NCBI GenBank assembly: GCA_015179025.1
Contig: WHUX01000029.1
Location: 310,001-374,000 of the forward strand
DNA: 64,000 bases
Origin: Terfezia claveryi
Taxonomy: Eukaryota; Ascomycota; Pezizomycetes; Pezizales; Pezizaceae
Direction: 5' to 3'
Part shown: in pieces, positions 50,101 through 61,748 of the stretch
Numbering within the stretch: the stretch's first letter is position 1
Layout of the letters: every line of letters starts with the position of its first letter
Notes under the pieces: generated by a model
Seen by the model: the letters and a program-made list of their open reading frames with translations, nothing else
Told to the model about the DNA's origin: nothing
Databases searched by the model: none
Translations under genes and position numbers: made by a program

Positions 50101-51241
50101 TCCTACGGACATGTCATCCAGCTGAGCGAGACAGTATGGACCCCCCCACTTCACCATCCGCCTACACTTCAACAGAAAAGGATGTTCCTCAGTCAGAATT
50201 GAAAATACGTAGATTAGACCATACAATATATGCAAGATCCGGGATGATAGAGGGACGTATCTTTCTAGGCGGGATAGTTGGAAAGGAAGTCCATGATGTA
50301 GGTCGTTCGGACTGCTAATTGCCGACAAGAATGGATGTCTGACATTTGGATGTACGGGACATGGGAGGGTGCGTGGGAATTGAGCATATAAGGCGGCTGA
50401 AAATCTGGAGTAAATAAAACAGGGAAACAGAGCAGTATCGCTTAGTTAGAGAACGATTATGAAATTTACCTCAATCGAATGATCCAACAGCTATACCGTA
50501 TAGCCTCGTAATCTTGCACAGGATGTCTATGCAGGACATAGATCTTTTTGAGACGATCCTAGAAGGTGAAGATGATGAAGAGTACAAGAAGAAGGGAGAG
50601 AGCAGGTTCACAAGCAAGAAATGATTGTCGTTTGGATCAGTAGCTCGGATATGCGTTAAGAAGGTCGGTACCGATATTCTGGATTCTCACTGAAATTCTT
50701 GGAAGGGGGATGGAGAGAGTAGGAAGAGAAGTTCACTGAATATCAAAATAATTCTGGCACTAGCGTATGACAGAGCCTTATGAGTGTGTTGCCCACGGTG
50801 GAACACTATGAGAATGTACGTATATTAATGAAAGGAAATATCGGATGATATCCTTTGAACAATCAATATACCTACTGCATTGCCTTCTGCATTATTTTCT
50901 GCCTCTACCGATCGCCCGCTCTATGATTTATGATAAGTTATCTTCCCCCCACCTCCCCTTCTACTCCTTGCATAAGGGTGACAGCGGCGTGAAGTTCATT
51001 CCACTAGTTTTTTTTTTTATTTTATTTTTTTAAATTTTTTTTTAATACTCATGTATCACGTTTTATTTGTTATATGTATTTCTGTATATAAGTACGTAGG
51101 AACTCCATCCACCCCCCTATATACATGTAACAGTACACAAGACAGCTCACGCAGTCAGGAAAAGATGAGCGCATAAAAACAAAATAAAACAAAACAAAAC
51201 AAAACAAAAACTCTCAACAGGTTGAATGGATAGAGGTAACG
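50101..51241. other. intergenic, no gene supported
   Basis: Fades out of the copia relic. A short ATG frame near 50525 starts MSMQDIDLFETILEGEDD but stops soon after and has no recognised family. T-rich runs near 51010-51045 and an AAAAC run near 51180-51210. Confidence 0.5.
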
Positions 51242-51442
51242 TTTTTTTTTTCTTTTTTCTTTTTTCTTTTTCCTATTTTCCTTTTTCCTTTTTCCTTTTT
51301 CCTTTTTCTTTCTTTTACTTTTTCTTTTTCTTTTTCTTTTTCTTTTTCTTTTTCTTTTTCTTTTCTTTTTCTTTTTCTTTTTCTTTTTCTTTTTCTTTCT
51401 TTTACTTTTTCTTTCTTTTTCTATTTCCCTTTTTTTTTTTTT
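51242..51442 (+). repeat. (TTTTTC)n polypyrimidine microsatellite, about 200 bp
   Basis: Nearly pure T/C on the plus strand, dominated by CTTTTT units with a few CTTTCTTTTA variants. The plus-strand frame through it (Phe/Ser repeats) is an artefact. Confidence 0.97.
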
Positions 51443-51848
51443 GGTGAACAGTACTGTATATTACCCTCAACAGCTCCACAAATGACAGTTACTTTACTAC
51501 AATTTAGTTGGGGAATTTTATAGAGTAGTTAGTTCTTATTTACACGGGTCTGCGTAACTTCAGCTTCTTTTGTAATTTTTTTTTTTTTTTGTTTTTTGTT
51601 TTTAAAACCCCTCTGGGAAGAGAAGGCGAGTCGGGGGAAATTTTCATAAAAGGGAGGGGGAGGGCTGTGGTGGGTGTCAATAGTTCAATTATGAAATCAG
51701 CTGCCGTGGGTTTAGATGAAAAACACTTGTTTTCTTCCATGTATCAGAGAGCCAGTGAGTGATCTTGAATTTCTTCACCTCATGTAAAAACCAAACCAGG
51801 TTGGGTTTTTTCTAACGGCAAAAATCCGCCACAAGAAAAAAGGAGATT

Positions 51849-51875
51849 TAAAAAAAATAAAAAATAAAAATAAAG
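51849..51875 (-). terminator. RNA polymerase III terminator of the tRNA gene
   Basis: On the minus strand, runs of five to eight T start a few bases after the tRNA 3' end, the usual Pol III stop signal. Confidence 0.75.
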
Positions 51876-51878
51876 ACT

Positions 51879-51950
51879 GGTCACGGTGAGACTCGAACTC
51901 ACAACCCTCGCGTTATTAGCACGATGCTCTGCCGATTGAGCCACGCGACC
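51879..51950 (-). tRNA. tRNA-Ile (anticodon AAU), no intron
   Basis: A 72-nt cloverleaf. The acceptor stem GGTCGCG pairs with CGTGACC with one G-U, the D arm has GCTC/GAGC, the anticodon stem TCGTG/CGCGA carries loop CTAATAA (anticodon AAT), and the T arm is GTGAG-TTCGAGT-CTCAC. CCA is not encoded. The A and B boxes are present in the D and T arms. Confidence 0.95.
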
Positions 51951-52906
51951 GTGCTTTCCAATTAATTGGAAAGTCAACGCAAATATAACAGTAGATAGAA
52001 AAAAAATACTCTAGAGGGATATATGTATATTCCTTCCCAACATAGCATAGCGTAAGAATCCGTAGACATCTGGGCAATTCCAATTACGGACTCATTTCTA
52101 CTGGTTGATATTGGTTTTCAATAGAAGGGAACTGACAAAAAAAAAAAAAAAAAGAGTTAGTGCTGTCGTACTACAAGGTACACAAGAAAGGGATTTTTAA
52201 AAAAAAGGTAGGTGAGAGAGTGGATCTTCGTTACACGGAGGTGGTAAAGGAAAAAAAAATAAAGGAAACATTTCTAATGATCCATATCATTGATTCTAAT
52301 CTAAGATTTCGAGGTTCCACAAAGAGTCTAAATCCAGTTGAGACCCAGTATAGGAAGACCGGAGACTGAACACACCTCTGAAGATCGCAGGTGAGAGTCG
52401 AAATTCGAAAAAAAAGTGTCTGTCGTTGTGTAGTGGCTAACATCTAGCCGAAAAGCAGCCCGGTGCCAGAATACTACGAAGGTGTTATACGTTGGGGTGG
52501 ATCAAGGTTGGCGTAAATTATGTTAGAGCGTATTCTTGATAATATTCAAACAGGATGGTGCCAATTACGACACCACTCCGGAACTATTGGTGATATTTTA
52601 AAGTGTCTAAATGCCCAGCAACGACTCATCCACTCCTAGCATTCTCCTTAGCAACCATAGCACAGGTGATCTTTCAACGACCTCAAAAAGCAGTCCTCAA
52701 AAAGCAGTCCTCAAAAAGCAGTCCTCAAAAAGCAGTCCTCAAAAAGCAAAGAATAAAATACAAACAAACCAAATATTTCTATATCAACAATGATTATTAT
52801 AAATTATGCAAGGAAAGGAAATGAACTATACGCCCCAGAAAGATGTAAAACGAAAAGGAAAACCAAATTCAGGTAACACGTAGTCCAATAAATGGCATTC
52901 GAGTCT
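51951..52906. other. intergenic between tRNA and membrane-protein gene
   Basis: A-rich runs near 52138 and 52200, a 14-bp minisatellite at 52681 and short frames. No gene is supported. Confidence 0.6.
52681..52750 (+). repeat. 14-bp minisatellite, five copies
   Basis: Unit CCTCAAAAAGCAGT repeated in tandem; four identical copies and a fifth ending in AA instead of GT. Confidence 0.95.
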
Positions 52907-54727
52907 TCAATTCCCAACATCATACTTCGTCCGGAACTTCCAATTCCCCCACTCACAAAAGCACCCCTCCTTCCTTCTTCCATCGAGTGTCGATATTTCT
53001 ACTACAGGTGTTTTCTTCTCGATCCAGGATCTCCTTGCCCCAAGTCTCTTTCCCTGGCCAGATGAATCCGGGAGAATCTCATAACACGCAATATTCTTCC
53101 CAATGGCGTTCTCGTTTCCTGTTATTCTATCTTGCGAAATTGTCACTGGGTAGGGCAGAATTGGGTCTTTTGGGTTTGAAATCGATGAGCCGAAGTCTGG
53201 GTCGATTAGAAATCGATTTCTCTCCCGATCGACTAGGACCAGATCTTGATTTTTCTTCGTATAGATTTGAACTTTGAACCGGGTAAAGGACCAGACACAT
53301 GCGTATTTCGCTTTATCCGAATTACCTGGAACCTCATTATTATGTATTGGCTGCTGAGAGCTGACATTTATTGAGTCAAGGTAAAGTGATTTCTGGAAGT
53401 AAATATGCGCAGCGTAGTGTTCCCCAGATAAATCCTTCTCCATTAACCGTAGAGGTTGATTACGGAGCAAGGCCGGTAACATAGCTGGTGGGTTTTGTGA
53501 TGGGTCAGCGAGAGATTGGCGTTTTATGATTTTGATATGGTTTTCGAGATATGCTCTTTCTGACGCTTCCTCCTCAGAATATTCTGGCTCCGAGCGTTTT
53601 TCTGCTGTACCACTTTGTTCGTCAGATTTGGGTAATTTATTGTTGAAAGTCATGGAGATGACGAATCCAGTAGCGACTCCAGCCGAGGTAGTATTTGATT
53701 CCTTTAGTGACGTTTCCTCGTAGTCCTTTATGGATGGGACTGGTGCCGGTCTAGGTATCCATATCGACTCTGGCCCATCTCTTTGCCTATCTGCAGGCCG
53801 GTAGCGTATCTCAAACCGAAACTCTGGGGTTGCATCAGTTGCAGGAGGAGGGAGATCGCAAGACCATAACTCCGGAGGCGTAACGCATGTCGACTGCTTA
53901 TTCGCAACCGCCGCCGGCTGAACCAAAGAAACACCAGTTGGAATAGGCGGAAACCCTGGTAGCTCAAACATCTGCGCAGGAAGCCTCTTCTGCTCACCAG
54001 CCCCGTTGTCCTCTACAGGACTATTGTGCGTAATGACCTTGATCACTACCACGGGCACGATTATAATTAGAACAAATATAAGTCCTACGATACAAAACAG
54101 TCTCTTCGACGGCTTCATCGTACCCGCGCTGATTTTCGCCTTTCTCGTCGGAACACAGCACTTGAACCAGCCCCAGATCCCACTCGCTCGCCTCAGCTTG
54201 GTTCGTAGCTTGTTTGTTTCTTCGAATTTTCGTCTCGCAGCTTCACCCGACTCCCCAATGTGCCTGATGTCTTCGTATCTGGGATAGGCTGAATTATATC
54301 CTATACCCTGCAATCCTGCACTCCGGCGTATCCTTTCAGCAGACTCGTTCACAGCTTCGTCGTAGTCAGGCAGATGGGAATCCTTTGCGTGATAGTTGCT
54401 GGCAAGGTATTTTGGCGGGGGAGATATCTCGGTAGCTATGCGTACGACCTGCTCTGGATCATCCTCTAAAGAAGACATGCTCGCCACTAAATCCTTTGGT
54501 ACTACTATGTGAGAGTCTCGCGCTCTGCGGGTGTACTCTGGCACTGGAGAAGGCGCCCTGGTTGATTCTTTCTCTGTTCCCCACACTACTGAAGTGAGCC
54601 GTCGAGGAGCCGGAGATGCAGGGGGGTTTATATCCCCATTCTGGTTCGTCCTGTTGGATAGATAACCTGCAAAGCCAGTGCCTTGGAGCATCGAGGCTCT
54701 TCGAAAAGGGTTTGTCTCCTGTGGCAT
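52907..54727 (-). CDS. single-pass membrane protein of unknown function
   Basis: One continuous frame of 606 codons from ATG 54727. The N-terminal 210 residues are cytosolic-type: Ser/Pro-rich, with PPPKYL and LPDYDEAV, which resemble PY-type ubiquitin-ligase docking sites. A short Cys pair (FKCCVPT) and basic residues precede one membrane segment (about 210-231, LFCIVGLIFVLIIIVPVVVIKVI). The roughly 370-residue outer part has scattered Cys (STCVTPPELWSCDLPPP, KYACVWSF, IACYEIL, CFCEWGNWKF) and N-glycosylation sequons. The layout resembles fungal proteins loosely labelled as glycoprotease family, but no protease motif is visible. Start choice: an ATG at 54805 lies in frame, but TACTAATG followed by TTACAG/CACAG and a GTGCGT donor upstream suggest it is inside a leader intron. 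I do not assign a function. Confidence 0.8.
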   Translation of the reverse strand: MPQETNPFRRASMLQGTGFAGYLSNRTNQNGDINPPASPAPRRLTSVVWGTEKESTRAPSPVPEYTRRARDSHIVVPKDLVASMSSLEDDPEQVVRIATEISPPPKYLASNYHAKDSHLPDYDEAVNESAERIRRSAGLQGIGYNSAYPRYEDIRHIGESGEAARRKFEETNKLRTKLRRASGIWGWFKCCVPTRKAKISAGTMKPSKRLFCIVGLIFVLIIIVPVVVIKVITHNSPVEDNGAGEQKRLPAQMFELPGFPPIPTGVSLVQPAAVANKQSTCVTPPELWSCDLPPPATDATPEFRFEIRYRPADRQRDGPESIWIPRPAPVPSIKDYEETSLKESNTTSAGVATGFVISMTFNNKLPKSDEQSGTAEKRSEPEYSEEEASERAYLENHIKIIKRQSLADPSQNPPAMLPALLRNQPLRLMEKDLSGEHYAAHIYFQKSLYLDSINVSSQQPIHNNEVPGNSDKAKYACVWSFTRFKVQIYTKKNQDLVLVDRERNRFLIDPDFGSSISNPKDPILPYPVTISQDRITGNENAIGKNIACYEILPDSSGQGKRLGARRSWIEKKTPVVEISTLDGRRKEGCFCEWGNWKFRTKYDVGN

Positions 54728-55686
54728 TTCTGAGGTTGCCGTATAGGTTGCCACTTTAATGATCGTACTGTGCTGTAACATGAGTGAAACATTAGTATCT
54801 GACATATTGCCTTGCTGTGGGAGGGAACGCACCTCTTCTATTGCTCCTCGAGAGTCCTGTGGCCAACACCGACCCAAGTACTAGGCTTCCTAACGAATTG
54901 TATTCTGACTGTCAAAAGTATAGTATCTCCACCAGAGTCCGAGTCTCGCCAAAGCTCTTGAAACAGGTGAAAGAGGGAATCACAGGAGTATACCCGAGCG
55001 TCTTAAGTACAGGCTCAGTCCGGATTGAAGGAACGTGTTGGTACAGCCAGTGTACCTAGCCTGGACTCGAGTTCGAGGCAATACATCTGAGTCCCCATGC
55101 TGGCCATCTTATTGAAGTTGAGGTATTCTTCAAGTCGCTATTGTGTTCAATGGCGGTTGTATGGTGTTGCAATTAACAGCGTCAAACGCCGTCGATCCGA
55201 CCTGTAACATGCGACCGTATCCTTCAGGCCAAAATTAGATGATCTGCGGGGCCGATCGCTCTATATGAGGGATGGCCGCCAAGCGAGCAAGCGTTGAATG
55301 GGGTATGCGGGCTTCAATGCAATCTCGACCTTGATTGAATGGCATGCACAATTGCAAGACAATTGCAAGATTGCGATATGGATAGTCTGAGTCGAGTTGA
55401 AGAGCCCACTCAATCAGATAGCGAATATTACCCCTTGGTCTAGATCCACGTGAGCACGGCATCAAGTACAGAATAACCAAAAGCTTGCCGTGGGAGGTCA
55501 TGGGGTTGGCAGTTGGCATGAATACATTTTGATTATACTATTATTACTTATCTATGCTATATTAGTGTGCAACCAGACTACTATGCTATATGGTGGATGG
55601 AGATGATAGCAATCTCGGTCATACCCTTCATGCAGTCATCATCACTGGTCAGGACTCCTACATCTGCCTCCATTGCAGGATCCTAT
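54728..55686. other. intergenic, no gene supported
   Basis: Leader and promoter of the membrane-protein gene, then the 3' flank of the bestrophin gene. Contains one dispersed-repeat copy at 55567. Confidence 0.6.
55567..55581 (-). repeat. dispersed 15-mer, TAGTCTGGTTG family
   Basis: GTGCAACCAGACTAC, the exact reverse complement of 9302-9316. Confidence 0.7.
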
Positions 55687-57641
55687 TCAAACCGGAAGCT
55701 GCACAATCTCTCCGCTCCTCGCTTGCCCATTCCCATTCACGTCAACATTGATGGATCCATTCGCCATTACATCATTATTGTAGCTGGCTGCCTTCTCCGG
55801 ATCATCGTTTCCATCCCTTCCTACAACCGTGCCTTCATCCTCTCTAACCCTCCCCACCTTCAACCGCAGTGCTTCCCGGATCTCCTCGACCGTCATCGCT
55901 GCCAAGCACTCTTTAAACCCCCTGTTATACACAGGCATGAGCGGCCTATTTTCTTCATCGATCATCCACTTTCCATTGCCTAGGCTCATCTTATGAGCAC
56001 AGATGACATCTATATCGGTACTGATCACATCGCACATTCGATCAAGGGGTAGGTCGTTATTATCCTTCCCAAATGGATTCTCAATTTCAAAAGACAGTGT
56101 TGAGAGGCCCAGGAGCATGTATGCCGCAGCGACGCTAATAGTTAGGTGTTAGATATCCTTTAGACTAGACATTTAGTGGAGTATTTGAAGAAGAGCCTAC
56201 CACGCTGGAACAGTCGCCCATTCGAAAGATCCTACCAGCTGGAAGGGGAGAAGAAGTATAAAGACCCAAGTGATCTGGGCGATACTGATATTGAAAGCTA
56301 GCTACATGTTGATAGCGTTCTTAGTGTCCAATATATTCGCAGTATGTGCGAATCTACTTACCGGCAATGGCGTCCTCAATACCCTCTCACACCCAGCCAG
56401 AATATCCTGGAGCTGGAGGTTTTGATCCAAGAAGAAACTTCGCATGCTAGGCGAAAGGCTCCCTTGCTTATCTAGTTGATCAACATAGCAGCCGAAAAAG
56501 CTCAACAGCTCTAGCGGGAGATTGCCATACGCTATGGTTGCCTTGACAAGCTTGTTGGATGTATGTCTTGACGGTGGTTTAATGTCCCGGAGGAAGGTTG
56601 TCTGCAGAGACTCTAGGGTCGAGCTAGTCCTCCGCCTCTGTGGATGCTGGGTATACTTCTTCTCGAGCTCAGACCGCAAACGTCCGTACTAGCAGGAAGC
56701 ATAATGCTCTTAGTAATGGCAGTTTGATATTTAGGTGTGGGATCACCCACCGTGGGCAAGAACCCAACAAGATCCCTCAAATCGTCCCAATCGGTCCCAA
56801 ACTGTCCCCTTAGATGGCGCTTAAGCGCATATGCAAAGCCGACTAAGATCCTTACTGCAGTTGCTTTTGTCAAGAGCTCCTCTTTTACAAGGTCCGCCCT
56901 TTCTACATCGGTGTACTCAATTATTTTAGGATGTGGTGGTATATCCGGGATGCTCCACCAAATAACACGACTGGTACTTCGAATGACTGTTGAGAGCTGG
57001 GTCCAATATTTCCTGGAATGGTGTTAGGTGATATGGGAGAAAAGATGTTCTAGCCTACCACATACCGTCCTTCACTATATCGTTCATATGCACTGTTAAC
57101 CCTGAAACCAAGTGCCAGACTTGTCACAATGCCTATCGAGGTATTAGCCTGGGTGGCACTTGGGTATGGAATCCATGAGAGAAGTAGAAGAACTCACCGG
57201 TCACTGTAATCAACACACTCTCTACCGATAAACTATGATGATAAATATGGACATAAGCCACGATACTTGACCATACTCCTATAATGACTAGGGTTGGTAT
57301 CATTCTACCGAGAATACTCCCACGAATGCGCAAGGCAAAGGGAATCAGGTTCCGCTTGAAGGGTCATAGTGGACCTAAAGTGTATCAAGGTTAGCACGCA
57401 CATAGCAGGTGGGAATGGGACAAGGTGAGCATCAATGAAGGATGGCATGAGGGCAGAATCCACATGCGAGAGGGTACCTTACCGGTGTATTCAGGAACTC
57501 ATCCACATCTTTTATTATGTTCCCGTCGAAATCATGGTGAAACGTATCGAATCCTAACCTCTCAGTTCTGGTCCTGTCGGGTTTAGCCCTCTCGGCTTTG
57601 GTCCTTTCGGCTTTGATCCCCTTGGTGTTGGTACCCTCCAT
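55687..57641 (-). CDS. bestrophin-family (UPF0187) chloride/anion channel
   Basis: Predicted 506-aa protein in seven exons: 57641-57483, 57354-57198, 57132-57066, 57012-56751, 56688-56362, 56301-56201 and 56134-55687. All phases agree. Family landmarks in order: RIRGSILGRMIPTLVIIGVW (first membrane helix), SVLITVTG, LALGFRVNSAYERYSEGRKY with the RxNxAYERYxEGR signature, AVRILVGFAYALKRHLRG, YGNLPLELLSFFGCYVDQL, LAGCERVLRTPLPLAFNISI, QITWVFILLLPFQLVG, then AYMLLGLSTLSFEIENPFG and NDLPLD, which matches the calcium-clasp/gate region of bestrophins. Members form pentameric anion channels; fungal roles are largely unknown. The N-terminus has a short repeated basic stretch (KAERTKAERAKPDRTRTER). The least certain junction is the intron-1 acceptor (TTCAAG at 57355), which is weak. 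The many introns are unusual next to the intron-poor neighbours. Confidence 0.9.
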
Positions 57642-58221
57642 TATCGCTATAATCTAGTATTCAAGAGCCAGATATCGGGCGTGCCTTCAAACCGTGATTC
57701 GCTCAGCGGAGTGCCAGTTAAAAACAACAAAAACAAGAAAAGGTCACGGGCTATGTGTATATATAGTATATATGGACGAACAGATAGAAGCAGTACGTAG
57801 AATATTGTGCTGAAAGATATTGATTGACGTGTAGACCACGAGCAAGGCTGTCGCATGCTGAGAACGCAGCGAAAAAGCAATACAAGCGGTAACCTACATA
57901 GCGAATAGCGCGACAGAATTAACTGAGTTGGTCCATCCCATGTCTATTTAGGCCCTGTGGTTCAATAATCGCGATTGCGGAGGGTTTTACTGGCACTAAG
58001 GTATTGCTGGAACTAAGCTATGATTGGGCTACTTACGATTACTGAAATGGGGAATTGATCTTATACTAGCAGGCTACGTTCCGACACCGCCGTGACCGCA
58101 CAACGAACATCTAGAGAGTCATATGCCAATAAATTTCAATCATAGTTGATCATACTAAATGCCCTCGGCTTATTTACCGAGCATAGAGGAAAGAAACTAT
58201 AGTGGCTTGGTAACATACGTC
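57642..58221. other. intergenic between bestrophin and exonuclease genes
   Basis: Contains the bestrophin leader and promoter and the exonuclease 3' flank. No gene is seen. Confidence 0.6.
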
Positions 58222-60564
58222 TTAAGCCTCCTTGTTGACCTTCACGGTCATGAAACTTAGCCCGCCCTCTCTTGTCCTCTTCACAGCCATATTTAGAGCC
58301 TGCTGCTCATCATCCGTCCATTTAACACTCAATTCATCCCACTTCTTGACTCTGTATTCTTCCCTGAATTTTTTCTGTAAAGCGTTCAATCTTCCCATCT
58401 CGCGTGGATCTCCTGTTCCAGAATACACAACGAAAGCAGTATTGAGAGGCAGCGCCTTGTGGATCGATTGGAGCCTAGAAACCGTTTCTGCAGCTTTCTC
58501 TGCTAGTACTTTGGCCGGGGGGTCGTGGGCTGTTGGAGGCACAGGAGGTGGCATTGAAGTTTCATCGGATTGCTTTTGCTGGCGATTTGTGTTATCCCAT
58601 CCACGTAGAATTTCTAGCTCTCTTAACCTTGCCCAAACAAACGATATTTCTCCACGCTCCGCTAGTATGGCCCTAGGATCGGTGGTTGCAGTGTGTTTTG
58701 GTGGTGGTTGCCAGTGAAGAGCCTCTTGTATCCCGTTAACCACGTCTTTATCATTTTGGCATGAAATGGTCTTCTTAGCATGTGCATAAAGCATGGCTGG
58801 GTTTCCATAGTCTACTACTGCACTCCAGCATAAACCATGGCGATTTCCTTGTGAGAGATATCCTCTTTCTAGCCTTGAGAAGATACTCTCAGTGCGAACT
58901 TCTGCGCTACCAAATGCTAAACCCTTCTCTAGTTTCAGCTTCACTAAATCGATACAAGCAACGGCGTCTTCTATACTATCGTGTCCAGGCTCCATCTTCT
59001 TAGTACCGGGATTGAAGTGCTGCCCCTTTTGGATTTCGCGCTTCAGATACTTCATGGATAGCCATTTGAGAGAGGGCTTATAGGGCTTGCCTTTCGAATG
59101 ATCGTATATAAGTGAGGTGTCAACAATATAGGGATGCATGAGCTTCAATGCTTTCATATCTGAGTTTAGCGACTGTCCAACTAGTATAACTCTGTGCGCC
59201 GGTAGGAAAAGTTTGACGAGATGAGATTGGACATCGGAGAGAGTTGTTGTGATAGGATGTAACTTCTCCTTCGTTATCCCTGAAAATCTATACCAACGTT
59301 AGCAACAGCAGCTCCCATATTCACGAACGAGGGTGGGATAATACTGGGTCAAATAGTCTACAATCGGTCGATTGGGCTTGACTAAGGTGTCATAGACAAC
59401 CCTACCGTCCCACCCGATGACACTTACCCTGGTCAGCTCTGGCCCAACCTCGGTAATACACATTTCGCAATCTACGGAGAAGATCTTTCGCCCCTCTGTG
59501 ATGCTTCCAGCTTCGTTATGGTTGTCATCCTCCATACCCGTCACTTCCGTCTCTACCCAGCCCTCAGCCTTGGGCCGTTCCCCCCCCTTCACATCACTCT
59601 GATATTCCTCTGTTACGTCCTGCTCTTGCCGCATTCTGCGTAAAACCGACGAGTGCATTGGGTATTCGTTGTCATAAAGTTCCTCTGGGGTCATCAAGAG
59701 TTTGGTAATGCCGATTCTAGATGTGCTGCGATGTTTCGATAAGTTTGAAGGTGCGTTTTTGTCAATTGGGCAATTTAAGAAGTGTGATATGGGGGAGTGT
59801 ATCTTGTTGTATTTGTCATCCCCATCTGTTTTGGTCGGCCATACATGGGTGAAGATATTCCGTAGCGGTGTAAGGCACGGTGCTAAAGATCTTCCAACAA
59901 GCAGGCTCGGGTAGAACGAAAACGGTATCGCATCAGGTTTTTTTTTGTTGCCCACGACTGTCCATTCTACTTCTTCTACCGGCTCGTCTTCTTCCATTAC
60001 TTCTCCTTCCTCCACGTCGCACCCTGCTAAACTATCATCCATAGGTTCATATTGGGTAGCAGCAGTGGAATTGTTTCCGTCATTTTCTCTTTCTACCACC
60101 TCCCCCATATCTTCGTCCGCAGACCCATTCACCCCAGTGAGATCAACTGTGCCGTCTAAGAGGGCCATATCCAAACCCGGGACCATTACTACAACAACCT
60201 TCTTGATATCCTGTTTTCTTTTAACCAGCAGCCATTGGGGCGCAACCCCATCGGCGAGTAGCCATAGAACTAATTCCTGTAAATCTGAAACTCGAATTAC
60301 CCTCTTCAACTTGGCTGGGGATACACAGAATTCGGGAACATCGCGCACGACTTGCTTTTCCTTTTTCGGTTTCTTTTTCTGGTGCTGCAATTTGAAATCG
60401 TCCGACTCATTACCGTTGTTTTCGGTTGCTAGTCGGAAGGTAGGGACGTCTAGTTGAGGTAATGGCGGAAGAGAAGCTATTACGTTGGATGAGGGCGTGG
60501 CTTTGCGGTCTTGATTGCCCTGGCCATGTCGGTTCTTACGTTTTTTACTGCTGTTTTTGCCCAT
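58222..60564 (-). CDS. RNA exonuclease, Rex1/REXO1-like (DEDDh)
   Basis: Predicted 761-aa protein in two exons, 60564-59345 and 59287-58222. The junction CA/GTATTA...GCTAAC...GGTATAG/A restores DYLTQFSGITKEKL. The N-terminal half is low-complexity, with basic (KKKPKKEK) and acidic stretches typical of nucleolar proteins. The RNase T-type fold (about 360-520) shows all five DEDDh residues: Asp365 and Glu367 in FSVDCEM, Asp450 in LVGQSLNSDMKALKL, and His509 and Asp514 in PGHDSIEDA. Rex1-type enzymes trim 3' ends of 5S rRNA, 5.8S rRNA and tRNA precursors. The C-terminal 240 residues extend beyond the catalytic core, with a conserved-looking FVVYSGTGDPREM segment. I start at the ATG of MGKNSSKKRK (Kozak ACAATGG); the frame is open upstream but has no earlier ATG. 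Confidence 0.92.
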
Positions 60565-61748
60565 TGTATCTTGAGGTGGCCTGTAGCCAGGCCGATTTGG
60601 TTTCGCGAGTCTGTTTGGTGTGTGATGTGTTTTTGCTGCAGCAGATGCACTAGGTAGTGGGAATTCAGACGATGCCAAGAGTTCGGAACAAGAAAGTTAA
60701 TTTAGACTCACTACTTCTCTAGGTTAGCCTCCACCTCAGAAATTATAATTAAGATGAGCTTCCTCAGTTCAGTCTTTTCATCGATATGCCTCTGATACGA
60801 ACTCCTATTCTGACTAACTCCACTCTGAAGGGCGTTCGGCAGCTGATGATGGCGCCGTTGATGTGTGAACGGCCTTATTCCCCTGATTACTATTCCTAGC
60901 AAGGAGCCTGGTATATGTCATGGCCGCTGCTCGAATTCAAACTCGAATGGTGGCAACTATAAATGTACACATTAATGTTAGCCTTTGGACTCAGTGCGGA
61001 TCTGGCTGGAGGGTGACAAACCCCGGAAGCGCACTGGAATAATAATAGGAAACAAATCCACACAGCCAGTATACAAAACGTGGTACATGTGCTATTAGGT
61101 AGTGACAGGGGATTGGAGCTGGCCACTCTAAAGACCGCTCTGGAGACTGTGGGGGTGTGACTAGTGCTGTGACTGATGGCGTGAATGTGGGTTCAAAGAG
61201 GTAATCGGATGGTGCAAGATAGTAAAGATGCGTTATTGACATCGTCTGGTAGTCCATTATCTCACGTGGGCTAGAAGGCTGGCACGAACGCCGTGTTTAT
61301 CGTTTAGAGTCAGAACCCGTAATGTGTATGAACGTGAAATCCTCCAAAAACAGAGCCGGTGTGTCAAGCTGTTGAGAACAGGTGCGTGCCTTAGCTCTGT
61401 GGTGCTTCTACCCTCGAGTGGTCAATATATTATATATTGTATATGAAAGGATCTAGCTAGACCGTTAGGCTAACCTATAGCTCGATTTACCTTCAAGAAG
61501 TTATTAGTTCCCCAGGATTGGTGTAGTGCTGCACGTATGGCCTCAATATATAACCACCACATGTGCGGAGTCTAACCTGACTTCAAAGCTTCACTGTTGT
61601 CCACGGCTGTCGTTTACTAAGGATTACGCAAACAACTACCACCTGCTGATAAGTAATGTCCTTGTGTTCCAAGTACTTATACACGCGGTCCTCGACTCGC
61701 TCCAACCAAATCTAACAGCCTCACCCAAGATCCCGCGGCACAGTCAGA
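60565..61748. other. intergenic, no gene firmly supported
   Basis: A minus-strand frame of 88 codons (61257-60991) starts with ATG and contains VTPPQSPERS, but it has no family or neighbour support. Otherwise short frames only. Confidence 0.5.

Noticed and set aside
51226..51447. Phe/Ser repeat frame
   Set aside because: Artefact of the TTTTTC microsatellite.
51780..51977. 65-codon minus-strand frame
   Set aside because: It reads through the tRNA-Ile gene; the familiar peptide pattern is a known tRNA translation artefact.
60991..61257. 88-codon minus-strand frame with ATG
   Set aside because: Only a short Pro/Ser motif; no family, splice or neighbour evidence.
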